Shown here one piece after another: positions 23,944 to 33,069 of a DNA stretch of 64,000 nt. The DNA comes from Kribbella aluminosa. GTDB lineage: Bacteria; Actinomycetota; Actinomycetes; Propionibacteriales; Kribbellaceae. The position numbers and the translations under genes were made by a program. Numbering within the stretch: position 1 is the first letter of the stretch; the number at the start of each line of letters is the position of its first letter. Location of the stretch: contig NZ_JAGINT010000002.1 of NCBI RefSeq assembly GCF_017876295.1, positions 2,480,001 through 2,544,000 on the forward strand, read 5' to 3'. The notes under the pieces were generated by a model, which did not search any database, was not told where the DNA came from, and saw only the letters and a list, made by a program, of their open reading frames with translations.

Positions 23944-24927
23944 CATAATGGAACCAAGCAGATCTGGACCAGCCCAGGTGCGTCGCGAGGTCTCCGCCTC
24001 CCGGATCAGCGAGACCAGCTTGGCGTTCACCGGCGCGGTCCGGCCGAGGGACGCGGCGAGCCGGACGACCTCGCCGTTCAGGTAGTCGATCTCGGTCGGG
24101 CGGCCTGCCTCCAGGTCCTCCCACATCGACGTCCGGGCCAGCGGATCGACGGCCAGCACCTTGCTCGCGAGGCGCCGGAACAGGAAGTCCGGCAGCCGTA
24201 GTACGGCGGGGAAGCGCTGCATCGGTACGGCGAGGAGCTGCGCCGGCCGGATCCCGGCCGCGGCGAGCAGCTCCAGCGCCTCGGCCTGCGCGGCCGCCAG
24301 ACAGCGGCGGTACGCGCGCTGCGAGAGCTCGTCGCGCAGCGGCAGGTTCGACAGGGCGTTGATCGGGTTGTTCAGGTTCAGCAGGAGCTTCGACCACTGG
24401 ACCGGCAGGACGTCGTCATGCTGGGTGAGCGGCAGGCCCGCACGCTCGAAGGCCTCCGCGTACGGCGCCAGTGCCGGATCCCGTTGTACGTCGAGCTTTC
24501 CCTCGGTGCCCTGGTGGAACACGCCGCCGCCGCGATTGAGCACGTTGAACGGCACCATCCCGGCCACCACGACCTGGGACGGCAGTCGCGACCGCAGGAC
24601 CTCGGCGTTCCGTACGCCGTTCTGGAAGCTCACCACCACCGCGTCCGGCGGCAGCACCTCGGCCAGCTCGTCAGCTGCCTGTGAGGTCGCCGCCGACTTC
24701 ACCGTCACCAGCACGAGGTCGGCGCCCGCGGCACCGGCGGGCGTGGTCTCGAACCGGACGTCGGCAACCTGCAGGTCGGCGCCCAGGTAGTCGGTCAGCC
24801 GCAACCCGTGCGCCGCCACCTCGTCCGCCGTCCGCGGCCGGCCGACGAACGTCACCGGCGTCCCCGTCGCCGCGAGCCGTCCGCCGACGTAGCAGCCGAT
24901 CCCGCCGGCACCATAGACAGCGATCAT
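23941..24927 (-). CDS. Ketopantoate reductase family protein (ApbA/PanE-like)
   Basis: The 328-aa protein is started at ATG 24927; an in-frame TTG at 24936 is possible. The N-terminal Rossmann is IAVYGAGGIGCYVGGRLA (GxGxxG). LVTVKSAATSQA carries the conserved Lys of the family, SFQNGVRN the Asn, and WSKLLLNLNNPINAL the second catalytic Lys. The C-terminal helical domain contains TSMWEDLEAGRPTEIDYLNG, a family signature. It may make pantoate for CoA, but actinobacteria carry several paralogues, so panE is not assigned. It lies 13 nt from a large palindrome. Confidence 0.88.
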   Translation of the reverse strand: MIAVYGAGGIGCYVGGRLAATGTPVTFVGRPRTADEVAAHGLRLTDYLGADLQVADVRFETTPAGAAGADLVLVTVKSAATSQAADELAEVLPPDAVVVSFQNGVRNAEVLRSRLPSQVVVAGMVPFNVLNRGGGVFHQGTEGKLDVQRDPALAPYAEAFERAGLPLTQHDDVLPVQWSKLLLNLNNPINALSNLPLRDELSQRAYRRCLAAAQAEALELLAAAGIRPAQLLAVPMQRFPAVLRLPDFLFRRLASKVLAVDPLARTSMWEDLEAGRPTEIDYLNGEVVRLAASLGRTAPVNAKLVSLIREAETSRRTWAGPDLLGSIM

Positions 24928-24937
24928 GAGGGACAAC

Positions 24938-25026
24938 GTACCGAAGAACGGGCAGTACCCCGCAGTGAATCGTTTCGATCCGTTCCGGCGGATCGAAACG
25001 GCCTACTACTGCCCGTCCTTCGGTAC
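24938..25026. repeat. 89-bp nested palindrome
   Basis: The outer arms GTACCGAAGAACGGGCAGTA (24938-24957) and its complement (25007-25026) match at 19 of 20. The inner arms GTTTCGATCCG (24972-24982) and CGGATCGAAAC (24989-24999) are perfect. It lies between the end of the peptide transporter operon and the next minus-strand gene, so it could terminate transcription. Confidence 0.75.
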
Positions 25027-25032
25027 AGCCGG

Positions 25033-25992
25033 TCAGTGCAGCCGCACCCGCGGATCCAGTACGGCGTACCCGATGTCGACCAGGATGTTCGCGACGACGA
25101 CCGCGGCGGAGGCGAACAGGACGATGCCGATGATCACCGGCAGGTCCTGCTGGTTGATCGCGACCACCGCGGTCTGCCCCAGCCCCGGGAGGCTGAACAC
25201 GGTCTCGGTGACGACCACGCCGCCGACCAGCTGCCCGAGGTCGATACCGAACTGCGTGACCACCGGCGTCAGCGCACTGCGCAGACCGTGCCGGACGATC
25301 ACCCGGCTTTCCCGGATTCCTTTCGAGCGGGCAGTCCGGATGTAGTCCTCGCCGAGCACGTCCAGCATCGATGCCCGGGTCAACCGGGTATACGTTGCCG
25401 CCAGCAACAGTGCGAGCGCGATCCAGGGCAGGAACAGATGCTGGAACCACGCCCCGGCACCGCTGGTCAGCGGCGAGTACCCACCGGCCGGGAACCAGCG
25501 GAAACCGGCCAGCGTGAGGCGGAAGTACAGGAAGTACAACAGCAGCAGGCCGAGCAGGAACGACGGGAACGAGTAGAAGAACAGCGAGAACAGCGTCAGC
25601 CCGCGGTCCGCCAGCGACCGTGGATGGATCGCCGAGATGACCCCGTTGAAGACGCCCAGCAGCAACCAGAGCACGGACGCGCCGAGCGCCAGCGAGATCG
25701 TCACCGGCAGCGCCTGCCCGATGATCGTGGTCACCGGCACCTGGTGGTAGTAGTCGTACCCGAGGTTCCCCTTCGCCGCGTTGCCGAGGAAGTGCAGGTA
25801 CTGCTGCCAGACCGGCAGGTCCAGGCCAAGCCGGTGCTTGATCAGCGCGATCGTCTCCGGCGTCCCCTGCCGGCCGGCGAGCGTCTGCGCGACGTTGCTC
25901 GGTGCAACGAAGAACAGGGCGAACACCGCGATGCTGATCAGCCACAGGACCAGGAGTCCGTGGCCGATCCGTCGTACCAGGAACATCGCCAT
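25033..25992 (-). CDS. Peptide ABC transporter permease, DppB type
   Basis: The 319-aa inner-membrane protein has about six transmembrane segments. Its N terminus FLVRRIGHGLLVLWLISIAVF and loop LGLDLPVWQQYLHFL are typical of DppB/OppB. The EAA loop, which contacts the ATPases, is EDYIRTARSKGIRESRVIVRH. The C terminus DIGYAVLDPRVRLH is standard. It is the last gene of the five-gene minus-strand operon SBP-DppD-DppF-DppC-DppB, starting 2 nt after DppC. The solute is likely a di- or oligopeptide, though nickel or sugars are possible for this class. Confidence 0.93.
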   Translation of the reverse strand: MAMFLVRRIGHGLLVLWLISIAVFALFFVAPSNVAQTLAGRQGTPETIALIKHRLGLDLPVWQQYLHFLGNAAKGNLGYDYYHQVPVTTIIGQALPVTISLALGASVLWLLLGVFNGVISAIHPRSLADRGLTLFSLFFYSFPSFLLGLLLLYFLYFRLTLAGFRWFPAGGYSPLTSGAGAWFQHLFLPWIALALLLAATYTRLTRASMLDVLGEDYIRTARSKGIRESRVIVRHGLRSALTPVVTQFGIDLGQLVGGVVVTETVFSLPGLGQTAVVAINQQDLPVIIGIVLFASAAVVVANILVDIGYAVLDPRVRLH

Positions 25993-25994
25993 GA

Positions 25995-26921
25995 TCAGCT
26001 CCGATCCCCGCGGGGGTCGAACGCGTCCCGGACCCCGTCACCGAAGAGGTTGAAGGCGAGCGTGGTGACCAGCAGCGCCAGACCGGGGAACATGATGAAC
26101 CACCACGCGGTCGTGTAGTAGTTCTGCGACGCGCTGATCATCCCGCCCCAGTCGGCCGTCGGCGGGGCGAGACCGAGCCCGAGGAAGGACAGCGTCGCCT
26201 GCGTGACGATGACGACCGGGATCAGCAGCGTGCTGTACACGATCACCGGTGCGATCACGTTCGGCAGTACGTCGACGTACATGATCCGGGCGTCGCCCGC
26301 CCCGAGCGATCGGGCCGCCTCGACGTACTCGCGTTCCCGGATCGACAACACCTGACCGCGGACGATCCGGGCCACCGAGGCCCAGCTGAAGAAGCCGATC
26401 ACCAGCACCGTCACCGTCAGGCTCGGGCCGGTCACGGACACCAGCGCGATCGCGACCAGCAGGAACGGTACCGACAGCACCACGTCGATCAGCCGCGCCA
26501 GAATCGTGTCGGTGATCCCCCCGAGGAACCCCGCCGCGAGTCCTAGCACGACACCGATCGCGACCGTGATCGCGGTCGCGATCACACCGACCAGCAGTGA
26601 GATGCGGGCACCGTAGGCGATCCGCACCAGGATGTCCCGGCCGAGGTCGTCGGTGCCGAGCCAGAACGTGCCGTTCGGCCCGCGCGGCAACCCGTCCGGG
26701 GTGAGCCCGATGGAGCGGTACTGCTCGTTCGGCGGATGCCCGGTGATCGCCGCGAACAGCGGCGCCAGGAGCGCCATCAGCACGATGAGCACGATCACGA
26801 CCAGCGAGATCATTGCCACCTTGTCCTTGCGCAGCCGCCGCATCGCGAGCGCGAACGGGCTGCGGCCTTCGATGACCTTCGGCTCATCGACGACATCGAC
26901 CAACTCGAGGGCAGTACTCAT
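25995..26921 (-). CDS. Peptide ABC transporter permease, DppC type
   Basis: The 308-aa protein has a cytosolic N terminus rich in charged residues and the OppC_N region (FALAMRRLRKDKVAMISL). The loop GTDDLGRDILVRIAYGARISLL and the EAA loop EYVEAARSLGAGDARIMYVDVLPN are diagnostic of DppC/OppC, as is the LGLGLAPPTADWGGMIS signature. Its ATG overlaps the stop of the preceding ATPase (4 nt). It forms the heterodimeric channel with the DppB-type subunit. Confidence 0.94.
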   Translation of the reverse strand: MSTALELVDVVDEPKVIEGRSPFALAMRRLRKDKVAMISLVVIVLIVLMALLAPLFAAITGHPPNEQYRSIGLTPDGLPRGPNGTFWLGTDDLGRDILVRIAYGARISLLVGVIATAITVAIGVVLGLAAGFLGGITDTILARLIDVVLSVPFLLVAIALVSVTGPSLTVTVLVIGFFSWASVARIVRGQVLSIREREYVEAARSLGAGDARIMYVDVLPNVIAPVIVYSTLLIPVVIVTQATLSFLGLGLAPPTADWGGMISASQNYYTTAWWFIMFPGLALLVTTLAFNLFGDGVRDAFDPRGDRS

Positions 26922-27934
26922 GAAACCTTCAAGTCAGGGACAGCGGTGGACAGGTCCTCGCCCACCGTCAACGGGTAGAAACATGCGGTCCGGTGGCCGG
27001 GCGCATCGCCCAGCACCGGCTCCAGCGGTGGTTCGTCGGCCGCGCAGTCCAGCCGGGCCTTCGGGCACCGCGTGTGGAACCTGCACCCCTCCGGCGGGTT
27101 CGTCGCGGCCGGGATGTCGCCACCGAGGATGATCTGTTCGCGGCTGTCGGCGGTGTCCGGGTCGGCCACCGGCAACGCCGACAGCAACGCCCTGGTGTAC
27201 GGGTGCCGGGTCTGCCCGAACAGCTCGCCGGTCGGCGCCAGCTCGACGATCTTGCCCAGGTACATCACCGCGATCCGGTCGCTCACGTGCCGGATCACGG
27301 ACAGGTCGTGCGAGATGAACACGTAGGTCAGGTCGAACTCCTTCTGCAGGTCGGAGAGCAGGTTGATGATCTGCGCCTGGATCGACACGTCCAGCGCCGA
27401 CACCGGCTCGTCGCAGATCACGAGTTTGGGCCGTAGCGCGAGTGCACGGGCGACCCCGATCCGTTGCCGCTGGCCACCGGAGAACTCGGCCGGGAACCGG
27501 TTGTAGTGCTCGGGGTTCAACCCGACCAGCTCCATCAGTTCCTGGACCTTCTTCTTCCGTTCGTTGCCGGAAGCAATCTTGTGGATGGCGAACGGGTCGC
27601 CGATGATCGACCCGACCCGGCGGCGCGGGTTCAGCGATCCGTACGGGTCCTGGAAGATCACCTGCACGTCGCGGCGCAACGGCTGCATCGCCTTCCGGGA
27701 CAGCTTGGTGATCTCCTTGCCCTCGAACCACACCTTGCCCGACGTCACGTCGTACAGGTGCGCCATGCACCGCGCCAGCGTGGACTTCCCGCAGCCGGTC
27801 TCGCCGACCAGTCCGAGGGTCTCGCCCCGGTGCACCTCGAGCGAGACGCCGGCGACGGCCTGGACCACCTCCTTCGAGTGGGTCGGGAAGTCCTTCCGGA
27901 CGTCGTCCACCTTGAGCAGTACTTCGTCGTTCAC
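26918..27934 (-). CDS. Peptide ABC transporter ATP-binding protein, DppF type
   Basis: The 338-aa protein starts at GTG 27934 (GTGA overlap with DppD). Walker A is GETGCGKSTLARC, signature FSGGQRQRIGVARAL, Walker B LVICDEPVSALD, switch His FISHDLS. The C-terminal oligo_HPY domain has CRFHTRCPKARLDC, a cysteine motif found in Opp/Dpp ATPases. It pairs with the DppD-type subunit to energise peptide uptake. Confidence 0.94.
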   Translation of the reverse strand: MNDEVLLKVDDVRKDFPTHSKEVVQAVAGVSLEVHRGETLGLVGETGCGKSTLARCMAHLYDVTSGKVWFEGKEITKLSRKAMQPLRRDVQVIFQDPYGSLNPRRRVGSIIGDPFAIHKIASGNERKKKVQELMELVGLNPEHYNRFPAEFSGGQRQRIGVARALALRPKLVICDEPVSALDVSIQAQIINLLSDLQKEFDLTYVFISHDLSVIRHVSDRIAVMYLGKIVELAPTGELFGQTRHPYTRALLSALPVADPDTADSREQIILGGDIPAATNPPEGCRFHTRCPKARLDCAADEPPLEPVLGDAPGHRTACFYPLTVGEDLSTAVPDLKVS

Positions 27935-28908
27935 GACGCCACCGCCTCGTCCGCCTGGTGGGGGAGCCAGCAGGCCGACTGGTGCCGGGGATCGCCGCCC
28001 ACGTTGAGCAGCGGTGGCGTCTCCGAGCACTTGTCGAACACGTGCGAGCAGCGGGTCGCGAACGGGCAGCCCTTCGGCAGGTTGATCAGGCTCGGCGGAG
28101 TGCCCGGGATCGGTGTCAGCCGGTCCTCGCTGCGCGCCGGCAGCGAGGCGAGCAGGCCCTGGGTGTAGGGGTGGTGGTTGCGGTAGAAGATGTCCCGGCG
28201 CGGTGCGCGCTCCATCACGGCACCGGCGTACATCACGACCACCTCGTCGGCCATCTCGGCCACCACGCCGAGGTCGTGGGTGATCAGGATGATCGCGGTA
28301 CCGAATTGCTCCTGCAGGCGGCGCATCACGTTCAGCACCTGGGCCTGGACGGTCACGTCGAGCGCGGTGGTCGGCTCGTCCGCGATCAGCAGCGCCGGGT
28401 CGAGCGCCATCGCCATCGCGATCATCACCCGTTGCCGCATCCCGCCGGAGAACTGGTGCGGGTAGTCGTCGATCCGGTCCGCCGCCCGCGGGATGCCGAC
28501 CAGCGTGAGCAGCTCGGCGGCCCGTTTCCGGGCCGCCTGCTTGCTGATCTCCAGGTCGTGCGCCCGGATCATCTCGACGATCTGCCAGCCGACCCGGTAC
28601 TGCGGGTGCAGGCTGGACAGCGGATCCTGGAAGATCATCCCGATCTGCGCACCGCGCAGCCGGCGCAGCGTGCGTTCGTCGGCGGTGATCAGGTCGGTGC
28701 CGTCGAAGTACGCCGTACCGGACACCTTCGCGCCTCGGGTGAGGCCGGTGATGGTCTGGGTGGAGACGCTCTTCCCGGATCCGGACTCACCCACCACGGC
28801 GAGGGTCTGGCCGGCTTCCACGTCGTACGACAGCCCCCGAACGGCACGGACGGTGCCGTCCGGGGTGTCGAAGGAGACCTTGAGGTCCCTTACTTCGAGT
28901 AGAGCCAT
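27931..28908 (-). CDS. Peptide ABC transporter ATP-binding protein, DppD type
   Basis: The 325-aa protein has Walker A GESGSGKSVSTQTI, Q-loop FQDPLSSLHP, signature FSGGMRQRVMIAMA, Walker B LLIADEPTTALD, and H-loop LITHDLGVVAE. The C-terminal cysteine motif CPFATRCSHVFDKC is of the Opp/Dpp type. It starts 4 nt after the substrate-binding protein gene. The second signature FSGGMRQR is characteristic of DppD rather than DppF. Confidence 0.94.
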   Translation of the reverse strand: MALLEVRDLKVSFDTPDGTVRAVRGLSYDVEAGQTLAVVGESGSGKSVSTQTITGLTRGAKVSGTAYFDGTDLITADERTLRRLRGAQIGMIFQDPLSSLHPQYRVGWQIVEMIRAHDLEISKQAARKRAAELLTLVGIPRAADRIDDYPHQFSGGMRQRVMIAMAMALDPALLIADEPTTALDVTVQAQVLNVMRRLQEQFGTAIILITHDLGVVAEMADEVVVMYAGAVMERAPRRDIFYRNHHPYTQGLLASLPARSEDRLTPIPGTPPSLINLPKGCPFATRCSHVFDKCSETPPLLNVGGDPRHQSACWLPHQADEAVAS

Positions 28909-28912
28909 GGGG

Positions 28913-30700
28913 TCAGCCCTGCTTGTCCTTGTCGATCCACACGTTGGTCGGGTCGAAGTTCTGGATCGCGGGGACGTAGTTGGCGTTGTGCACCTGCGCC
29001 GCGTGGTAGTTCGGGTTCTTCGGGTTGGTCAGCGGGAAGAACGGCGCGTCGGCCATCACCTGTGCGTCGGCCTTCGCCCACAGCGTCGACGCCTGGTCCT
29101 CGGTCGGAGCCTTGATGGCCTGGTCGATCAGCGCGTTGGTCGCGGAGCTGGTGTACAGCCCGAAGTTGCTGCCGATCGGCGGGTACGACGGCTCGCCGGA
29201 GAACAGCGGGTTGAAGAACGACAGGGCCGCGTTGCCGTACCAGTCAGCACCCCAGCCGGCCAGCGACAGGTCCCAGACGCCACGGCGTGCGACGCTCGGC
29301 ACCTGCAGGTACTTGACGTAGAAGTCCGCGTTCGGCGACGGTACGCCGGTCACCGTGATGCCGGCCTTCGACAGGTCCTGCTGGACCGTCTGGAAGGCCT
29401 TGCTGCTGCCCTCGGAGGCGTTCCGGTACAGGAACTTCAGCGTCAGGTGCGGGAATCCCGCCTCGGCCAGCAGTTGCTTGGCCTTGTCGACGTTGTACGG
29501 GTACGGGTCGTTCGGCTTCGAGCCGACGATGTTGTCCGGCAGCACCTGGGTCAGCGGCGGGTTGATGGTCGGTCCGCCGAGTACCTGCAGGACGTTGGAA
29601 CGGTTGATCGCGTAGCTGATCGCCTGCCGCACCTTCACGTTCGCGAGCGCCTTGTTGTTGTTCGGCGACGCGGTGTTGTAGACGACGTACGGGTTGCTGG
29701 ACGCGGTCGGGCCCAGGTTCAGGTTCGGGTCCTTCTTGGCGATCAGGGCCGGCAGCTGCGACGGCGGCGGCCCGGCGTCGAACTCCATGTCGGCGGTCGG
29801 GGTGCCGGTCTGCAGCTGTTGCTGGATCGAGTCCTGGCTGACCGTCTCGTTCACGACGATCTTGTCGACGTACGCCTTGCGGACCGGGTCGGAGGCGGCG
29901 TCCCAGGCGGAGTTGCGGGAGTACGTGATCGACTTGGTCGGAACCCACGAGTCGACCTTGTACGGGCCGTCGGACGGGAAGTGGTTGCCGAGCTCGGTGC
30001 TGGCCGGCAGGTACTTGAGTGCCTCGACCGGCGCCGGCGAGAAGGCCGACAGCGTCAGCATGTCGACGAAATACGTGGCCGGCTGGGTCAGGTGGAAGAC
30101 GACCGTGGTGTCGTCCTTCGCGACCACGCCCGGCAGCGGCGTCTTGTCGATGTACTCCTGGATCCCGGCGACCGTCTTCGGCGCCTTCGCGAAACCGTCC
30201 GCGAACGCCTTGTACCCGACGATCAGGTTCGCGAAGTCCGGGATGCCGCCGAACGGCTGCTGCGGGTTCGCGGTCCGCTTGACGCCGCGGACCAGGTCGG
30301 CCGCGGTCACCTGCCGGGCCGGGGTGGTGTCCCACTTGGCGCCCGGGCGGAGCTTGATCGTGTAGGTGAGGCCGTCGGCGCTGAGCCCGCCGTTCGCGGC
30401 GGTCGGGATGTCCGTGGCCAGGTCGGCCACCGGCTTGGTGTTGTCACTACCGGGATCGGCCGGATAGGTGAACAGCTGGCGGCTCCACATCCGCAGGTTC
30501 AGGTAGCCGATCGAGTAGTAGCTCACGTTGGGATCCATGTAGTCGACGTCGCCCGTCCCGAGCATGTTCAGGGTGCCGCCGGTGACCGGGGTGCCGGCTG
30601 TGCTGGATCCGGACGGTGTGTTCCCGCCATTGCTGCAAGCCGCGAGCATGATGCCCGTCACGGCGGCAAGGGTGATTGCCGCCAGCCGTCTTCTGGCCAT
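28913..30700 (-). CDS. Peptide ABC transporter substrate-binding lipoprotein (SBP_bac_5)
   Basis: The 595-aa protein starts at ATG 30700 after GGAGGA. The lipobox is LAAC (Cys22) at the end of the signal sequence MARRRLAAITLAAVTGIMLA, followed by a Gly/Ser/Thr linker. Family 5 features include the TYTIKLRPGAKWDTTP segment and FLYRNASEGS. It captures the solute outside the membrane and feeds the permease pair. It is first in the operon, divergent from a two-component system across 148 bp, which may mean the pair controls it. Confidence 0.93.
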   Translation of the reverse strand: MARRRLAAITLAAVTGIMLAACSNGGNTPSGSSTAGTPVTGGTLNMLGTGDVDYMDPNVSYYSIGYLNLRMWSRQLFTYPADPGSDNTKPVADLATDIPTAANGGLSADGLTYTIKLRPGAKWDTTPARQVTAADLVRGVKRTANPQQPFGGIPDFANLIVGYKAFADGFAKAPKTVAGIQEYIDKTPLPGVVAKDDTTVVFHLTQPATYFVDMLTLSAFSPAPVEALKYLPASTELGNHFPSDGPYKVDSWVPTKSITYSRNSAWDAASDPVRKAYVDKIVVNETVSQDSIQQQLQTGTPTADMEFDAGPPPSQLPALIAKKDPNLNLGPTASSNPYVVYNTASPNNNKALANVKVRQAISYAINRSNVLQVLGGPTINPPLTQVLPDNIVGSKPNDPYPYNVDKAKQLLAEAGFPHLTLKFLYRNASEGSSKAFQTVQQDLSKAGITVTGVPSPNADFYVKYLQVPSVARRGVWDLSLAGWGADWYGNAALSFFNPLFSGEPSYPPIGSNFGLYTSSATNALIDQAIKAPTEDQASTLWAKADAQVMADAPFFPLTNPKNPNYHAAQVHNANYVPAIQNFDPTNVWIDKDKQG

Positions 30701-30780
30701 TGGTCCTCCTCCAGGACTCGGTACGGCCGAAGCTAGAACTTCCGGGCGCAGCCGGAACCGCGGTCACCGAACCGTCAACC

Positions 30781-30811
30781 AGATGTCACCCGGCACCCGC
30801 CCGAAGATGTC
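30781..30811. promoter_or_regulatory. Direct repeats AGATGTC between the SBP and the two-component genes
   Basis: AGATGTC occurs at 30781-30787 and 30805-30811, 24 bp apart, in the divergent promoter region. OmpR-type regulators bind direct repeats, so this is a possible site. The evidence is weak. Confidence 0.25.
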
Positions 30812-30848
30812 GGATTCATGACAACTGTTACCGGCGCTTCGACCGTCC

Positions 30849-31550
30849 GTGAGCGACACTGGACCCGTGGCACACAGCCTGTTGCTGGTCGATGACGAAC
30901 CGCGGATCCGGCGGGTACTGCGACTTGCCCTGGAGGACGAGGGCTACCAGGTCTCCGAGGCCGCCAACGGGTACGACGCGCTCGCGGCCCTGCGCCGGGA
31001 GCCGCCGGACGTGGTGCTGCTGGACCTGATGCTGCCGGACCGGGACGGTTTCACGGTCTGCCGGGAGATCCGCCGCTCCAGCGACGTACCGGTGATCATG
31101 GTGACCGCGCGGACCGACAGCCACGACGTGGTCGCCGGCCTGGAGGCGGGCGCCGACGACTACGTGACGAAACCGCTTGTTGCCAAGGAGTTGTCGGCCC
31201 GGATCCGGGCGCTGCTCCGCCGGGTCGAGCCGGCCAACGCGCGGCAGGCCGACCTGATGGAGGTCGGCGACCTGCGGATCGACGTACCGGGTGCCGAGGT
31301 CACGCGGGACGGCGAGGTGCTGCCGCTGACCCGTACCGAGTTCAAGCTGCTCGCCGAGCTGGCCGGTGCCGAGGGCAAGGTTCTCAGCCGGGAGCAGCTG
31401 CTGTCGAAGGTCTGGGGCTACGGGTACTTCGGGGACAGCCGGATCGTCGACGTCCACGTGCGGCGGCTGCGGCTGAAGATCGAGCGCGACCCGGCCAGCC
31501 CGAAGCACCTCGTCACCGCCCGCGGCCTGGGCTACCGACTGGTGAGCTGA
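30849..31550 (+). CDS. OmpR-family response regulator
   Basis: The 233-aa protein is started at GTG 30849; GTG 30867 is an alternative that gives VAHSLLLVDDEP. The receiver domain has acidic DDE (residues 15-17), the phospho-acceptor Asp59 in VVLLDLMLPD, and the conserved Lys in YVTKPL. The winged helix (about 140-230) has RTEFKLLAELAGAEGKVLSREQLL and DVHVRRLRLKIE. It pairs with the kinase 2 nt downstream. The target may be the divergent peptide ABC operon. Confidence 0.93.
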   Translation: MSDTGPVAHSLLLVDDEPRIRRVLRLALEDEGYQVSEAANGYDALAALRREPPDVVLLDLMLPDRDGFTVCREIRRSSDVPVIMVTARTDSHDVVAGLEAGADDYVTKPLVAKELSARIRALLRRVEPANARQADLMEVGDLRIDVPGAEVTRDGEVLPLTRTEFKLLAELAGAEGKVLSREQLLSKVWGYGYFGDSRIVDVHVRRLRLKIERDPASPKHLVTARGLGYRLVS

Positions 31551-31552
31551 CC

Positions 31553-32962
31553 TTGCTGGGACGATTCACCCTCCGGGGCCGGGTGATGCTGGCCTACGGC
31601 CTGCTCGCTCTCGGGTTGTCCGCCGTACTCGCGATGGTGACCTGGGGCGTGGTCTCGGACTACCTGACCCAGCAGCGTGAGCAGTCGGCGAAGTTCACGA
31701 CCGAGGACCACGAGGCGGCGCTGCGGTACGGGTTGTTCGGCCCGCCGGCGCCGTGTCAGCCGGCCCGGGAACATGCCGAGTGCCCGAGCCCGTCGCTGCT
31801 GCCCGGGGTGTCCCCGATGGACGTCCTGAACAGCCTGCCCTCCACCGACGCGGCGGCCTCGATGCTGTACCTCGACGAGCACTGGTACGCGATGACCGGG
31901 AAGCCGTCGGACCTTCCCCCGGACCTGATCCAGACCGCGCTCGGTGGTAAGGCGGTGCAGCGCCGGATCGAGGTCGGCGGGCAACCGGTGCTCGCGATCG
32001 CGGTACCGGTCGGCCCGGCGGGCGACGCGTTCTTCGAGTGGCATCCGCTGGCGAGCCTGGACGACACGCTGCGGACGCTGAAGATCACGCTGATCGCGGC
32101 GGCGGTCGCGACCACCCTGATCGGCCTCGCGGTCGGGCGGCTGGCGAGTACCGTCGCGCTGCGGCCGCTGGCCGAGCTCGCCGGGGTCGCGGACGCGGTC
32201 GCGCGGGGCAAGCTGGACGCCCGGTTGCAGGCCGAGAACGACAAGGACCTCGGTGGTCTGGCGCGGTCGTTCAACCAGACCGCCGAGGATCTGGAACGCC
32301 GGGTGGCCGCGGACGCCCGGTTCGCCGGCGACGTCAGCCACGAGCTGCGGACGCCGCTGACGACGATGCTGAACTCGATGCAGCTGATCCAGAACCACCG
32401 CGACGAGCTCCCGGCCGCGGTCCGGGAGCCGGTCGAACTGCTCGGCGACGACCTGGACCGGTTCCGGCGGCTGGTGATCGACCTGCTGGAGATCTCCCGC
32501 GACGACGGCGGCGACCGGGGCAGCCGGGAGATCGTCCGGATCGCCGACCTGGTCAGGGCCGCGGCCGACGCGGCCGCCGGACGCGAGGTCACCGCGGTGG
32601 AGCACGAGGCCGAGGGGCTCACGCTGCAGGCCGACAAGCGGCGGCTCGAGCGCGTGGTCGCGAACCTGGTCGAGAACGCCGAGGACCACGCCGGCGGCTG
32701 CAAGGGTGTCGGCGTACGGACCGGAGGTCTCGGCGTGGTGATCACGGTCGACGACGCCGGTCCCGGGATCGCGGTCGAGGAGCGGGCGCGGATCTTCGAG
32801 CGCTTCGGCCGCGGCGAGACCTCCGGCCGCGGCCGCGGTGTCGGACTTGGCCTGGCGATCGTCGCCCGGCACGTCCAGTGGCACCACGGAACCATCCGCG
32901 TCACCGAGCGGCCTGGCGGCGGCGCGCGGTTCGTGATCGAGCTGCCCGCGAAAACCAGCTGA
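31553..32962 (+). CDS. Sensor histidine kinase (HAMP, HisKA, HATPase)
   Basis: The 469-aa protein is started at TTG 31553, 2 nt after the regulator stop; GTG 31583 is also possible. TM1 is about residues 12-32, an extracytoplasmic sensor of about 140 residues follows, TM2 is TLIAAAVATTLIGLAVG, then HAMP. HisKA has DVSHELRTPLTT (phospho-His near 263). The ATPase has NLVENAEDHA (N box) and DDAGPGIAVEE and VGLGLAIV (G boxes). The loop has two Cys residues (PCQPAREHAEC), a possible disulfide. The signal is unknown. Confidence 0.92.
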   Translation: MLGRFTLRGRVMLAYGLLALGLSAVLAMVTWGVVSDYLTQQREQSAKFTTEDHEAALRYGLFGPPAPCQPAREHAECPSPSLLPGVSPMDVLNSLPSTDAAASMLYLDEHWYAMTGKPSDLPPDLIQTALGGKAVQRRIEVGGQPVLAIAVPVGPAGDAFFEWHPLASLDDTLRTLKITLIAAAVATTLIGLAVGRLASTVALRPLAELAGVADAVARGKLDARLQAENDKDLGGLARSFNQTAEDLERRVAADARFAGDVSHELRTPLTTMLNSMQLIQNHRDELPAAVREPVELLGDDLDRFRRLVIDLLEISRDDGGDRGSREIVRIADLVRAAADAAAGREVTAVEHEAEGLTLQADKRRLERVVANLVENAEDHAGGCKGVGVRTGGLGVVITVDDAGPGIAVEERARIFERFGRGETSGRGRGVGLGLAIVARHVQWHHGTIRVTERPGGGARFVIELPAKTS

Positions 32963-32994
32963 CGGCGGTTGCCCGCTCCGGTTACCGTGGGCGC
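32959..32994 (+). promoter_or_regulatory. Promoter of the leaderless uORF before the ABC-F gene
   Basis: CTGACG (32959-32964), an 18-nt spacer and TACCGT (32983-32988) are followed six bases later by ATG 32995. No Shine-Dalgarno precedes the uORF, so it is probably read leaderlessly. Confidence 0.5.
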
Positions 32995-33018
32995 ATGGCT
33001 ACTTGCCTCTGTGTCTAG
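32995..33018 (+). CDS. Leaderless 7-codon uORF, MATCLCV
   Basis: ATG-GCT-ACT-TGC-CTC-TGT-GTC-TAG. It lies 57 nt before the ABC-F start and just upstream of alternative hairpins. With two Cys codons in seven and a -10 box six bases before the ATG, it looks like a regulatory leader peptide. Leaderless Cys-codon uORFs are known attenuators in mycobacteria, and short uORFs control many ABC-F genes. The role here is inferred. Confidence 0.5.
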   Translation: MATCLCV

Positions 33019-33022
33019 CCGG

Positions 33023-33069
33023 CGCACTCACTCCCACAGGTGAAGTGCGTCCACTAGTATTCACGGAGA
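33023..33069 (+). promoter_or_regulatory. Mutually exclusive hairpins ahead of the ABC-F ribosome site
   Basis: Hairpin A pairs 33023-33031 with 33040-33049 (CGCACT-CAC / GTG-a-AGTGCG). Alternative B pairs GTGAA 33040-33044 with TTCAC 33060-33064, next to the GGAGAG ribosome site (33065-33070). Ribosome stalling on the uORF could favour one over the other. Confidence 0.4.

Noticed and set aside
28493..30736. 747-codon plus-strand ORF
   Set aside because: Shadow of the substrate-binding protein gene and its operon; low-complexity Arg/Val text.
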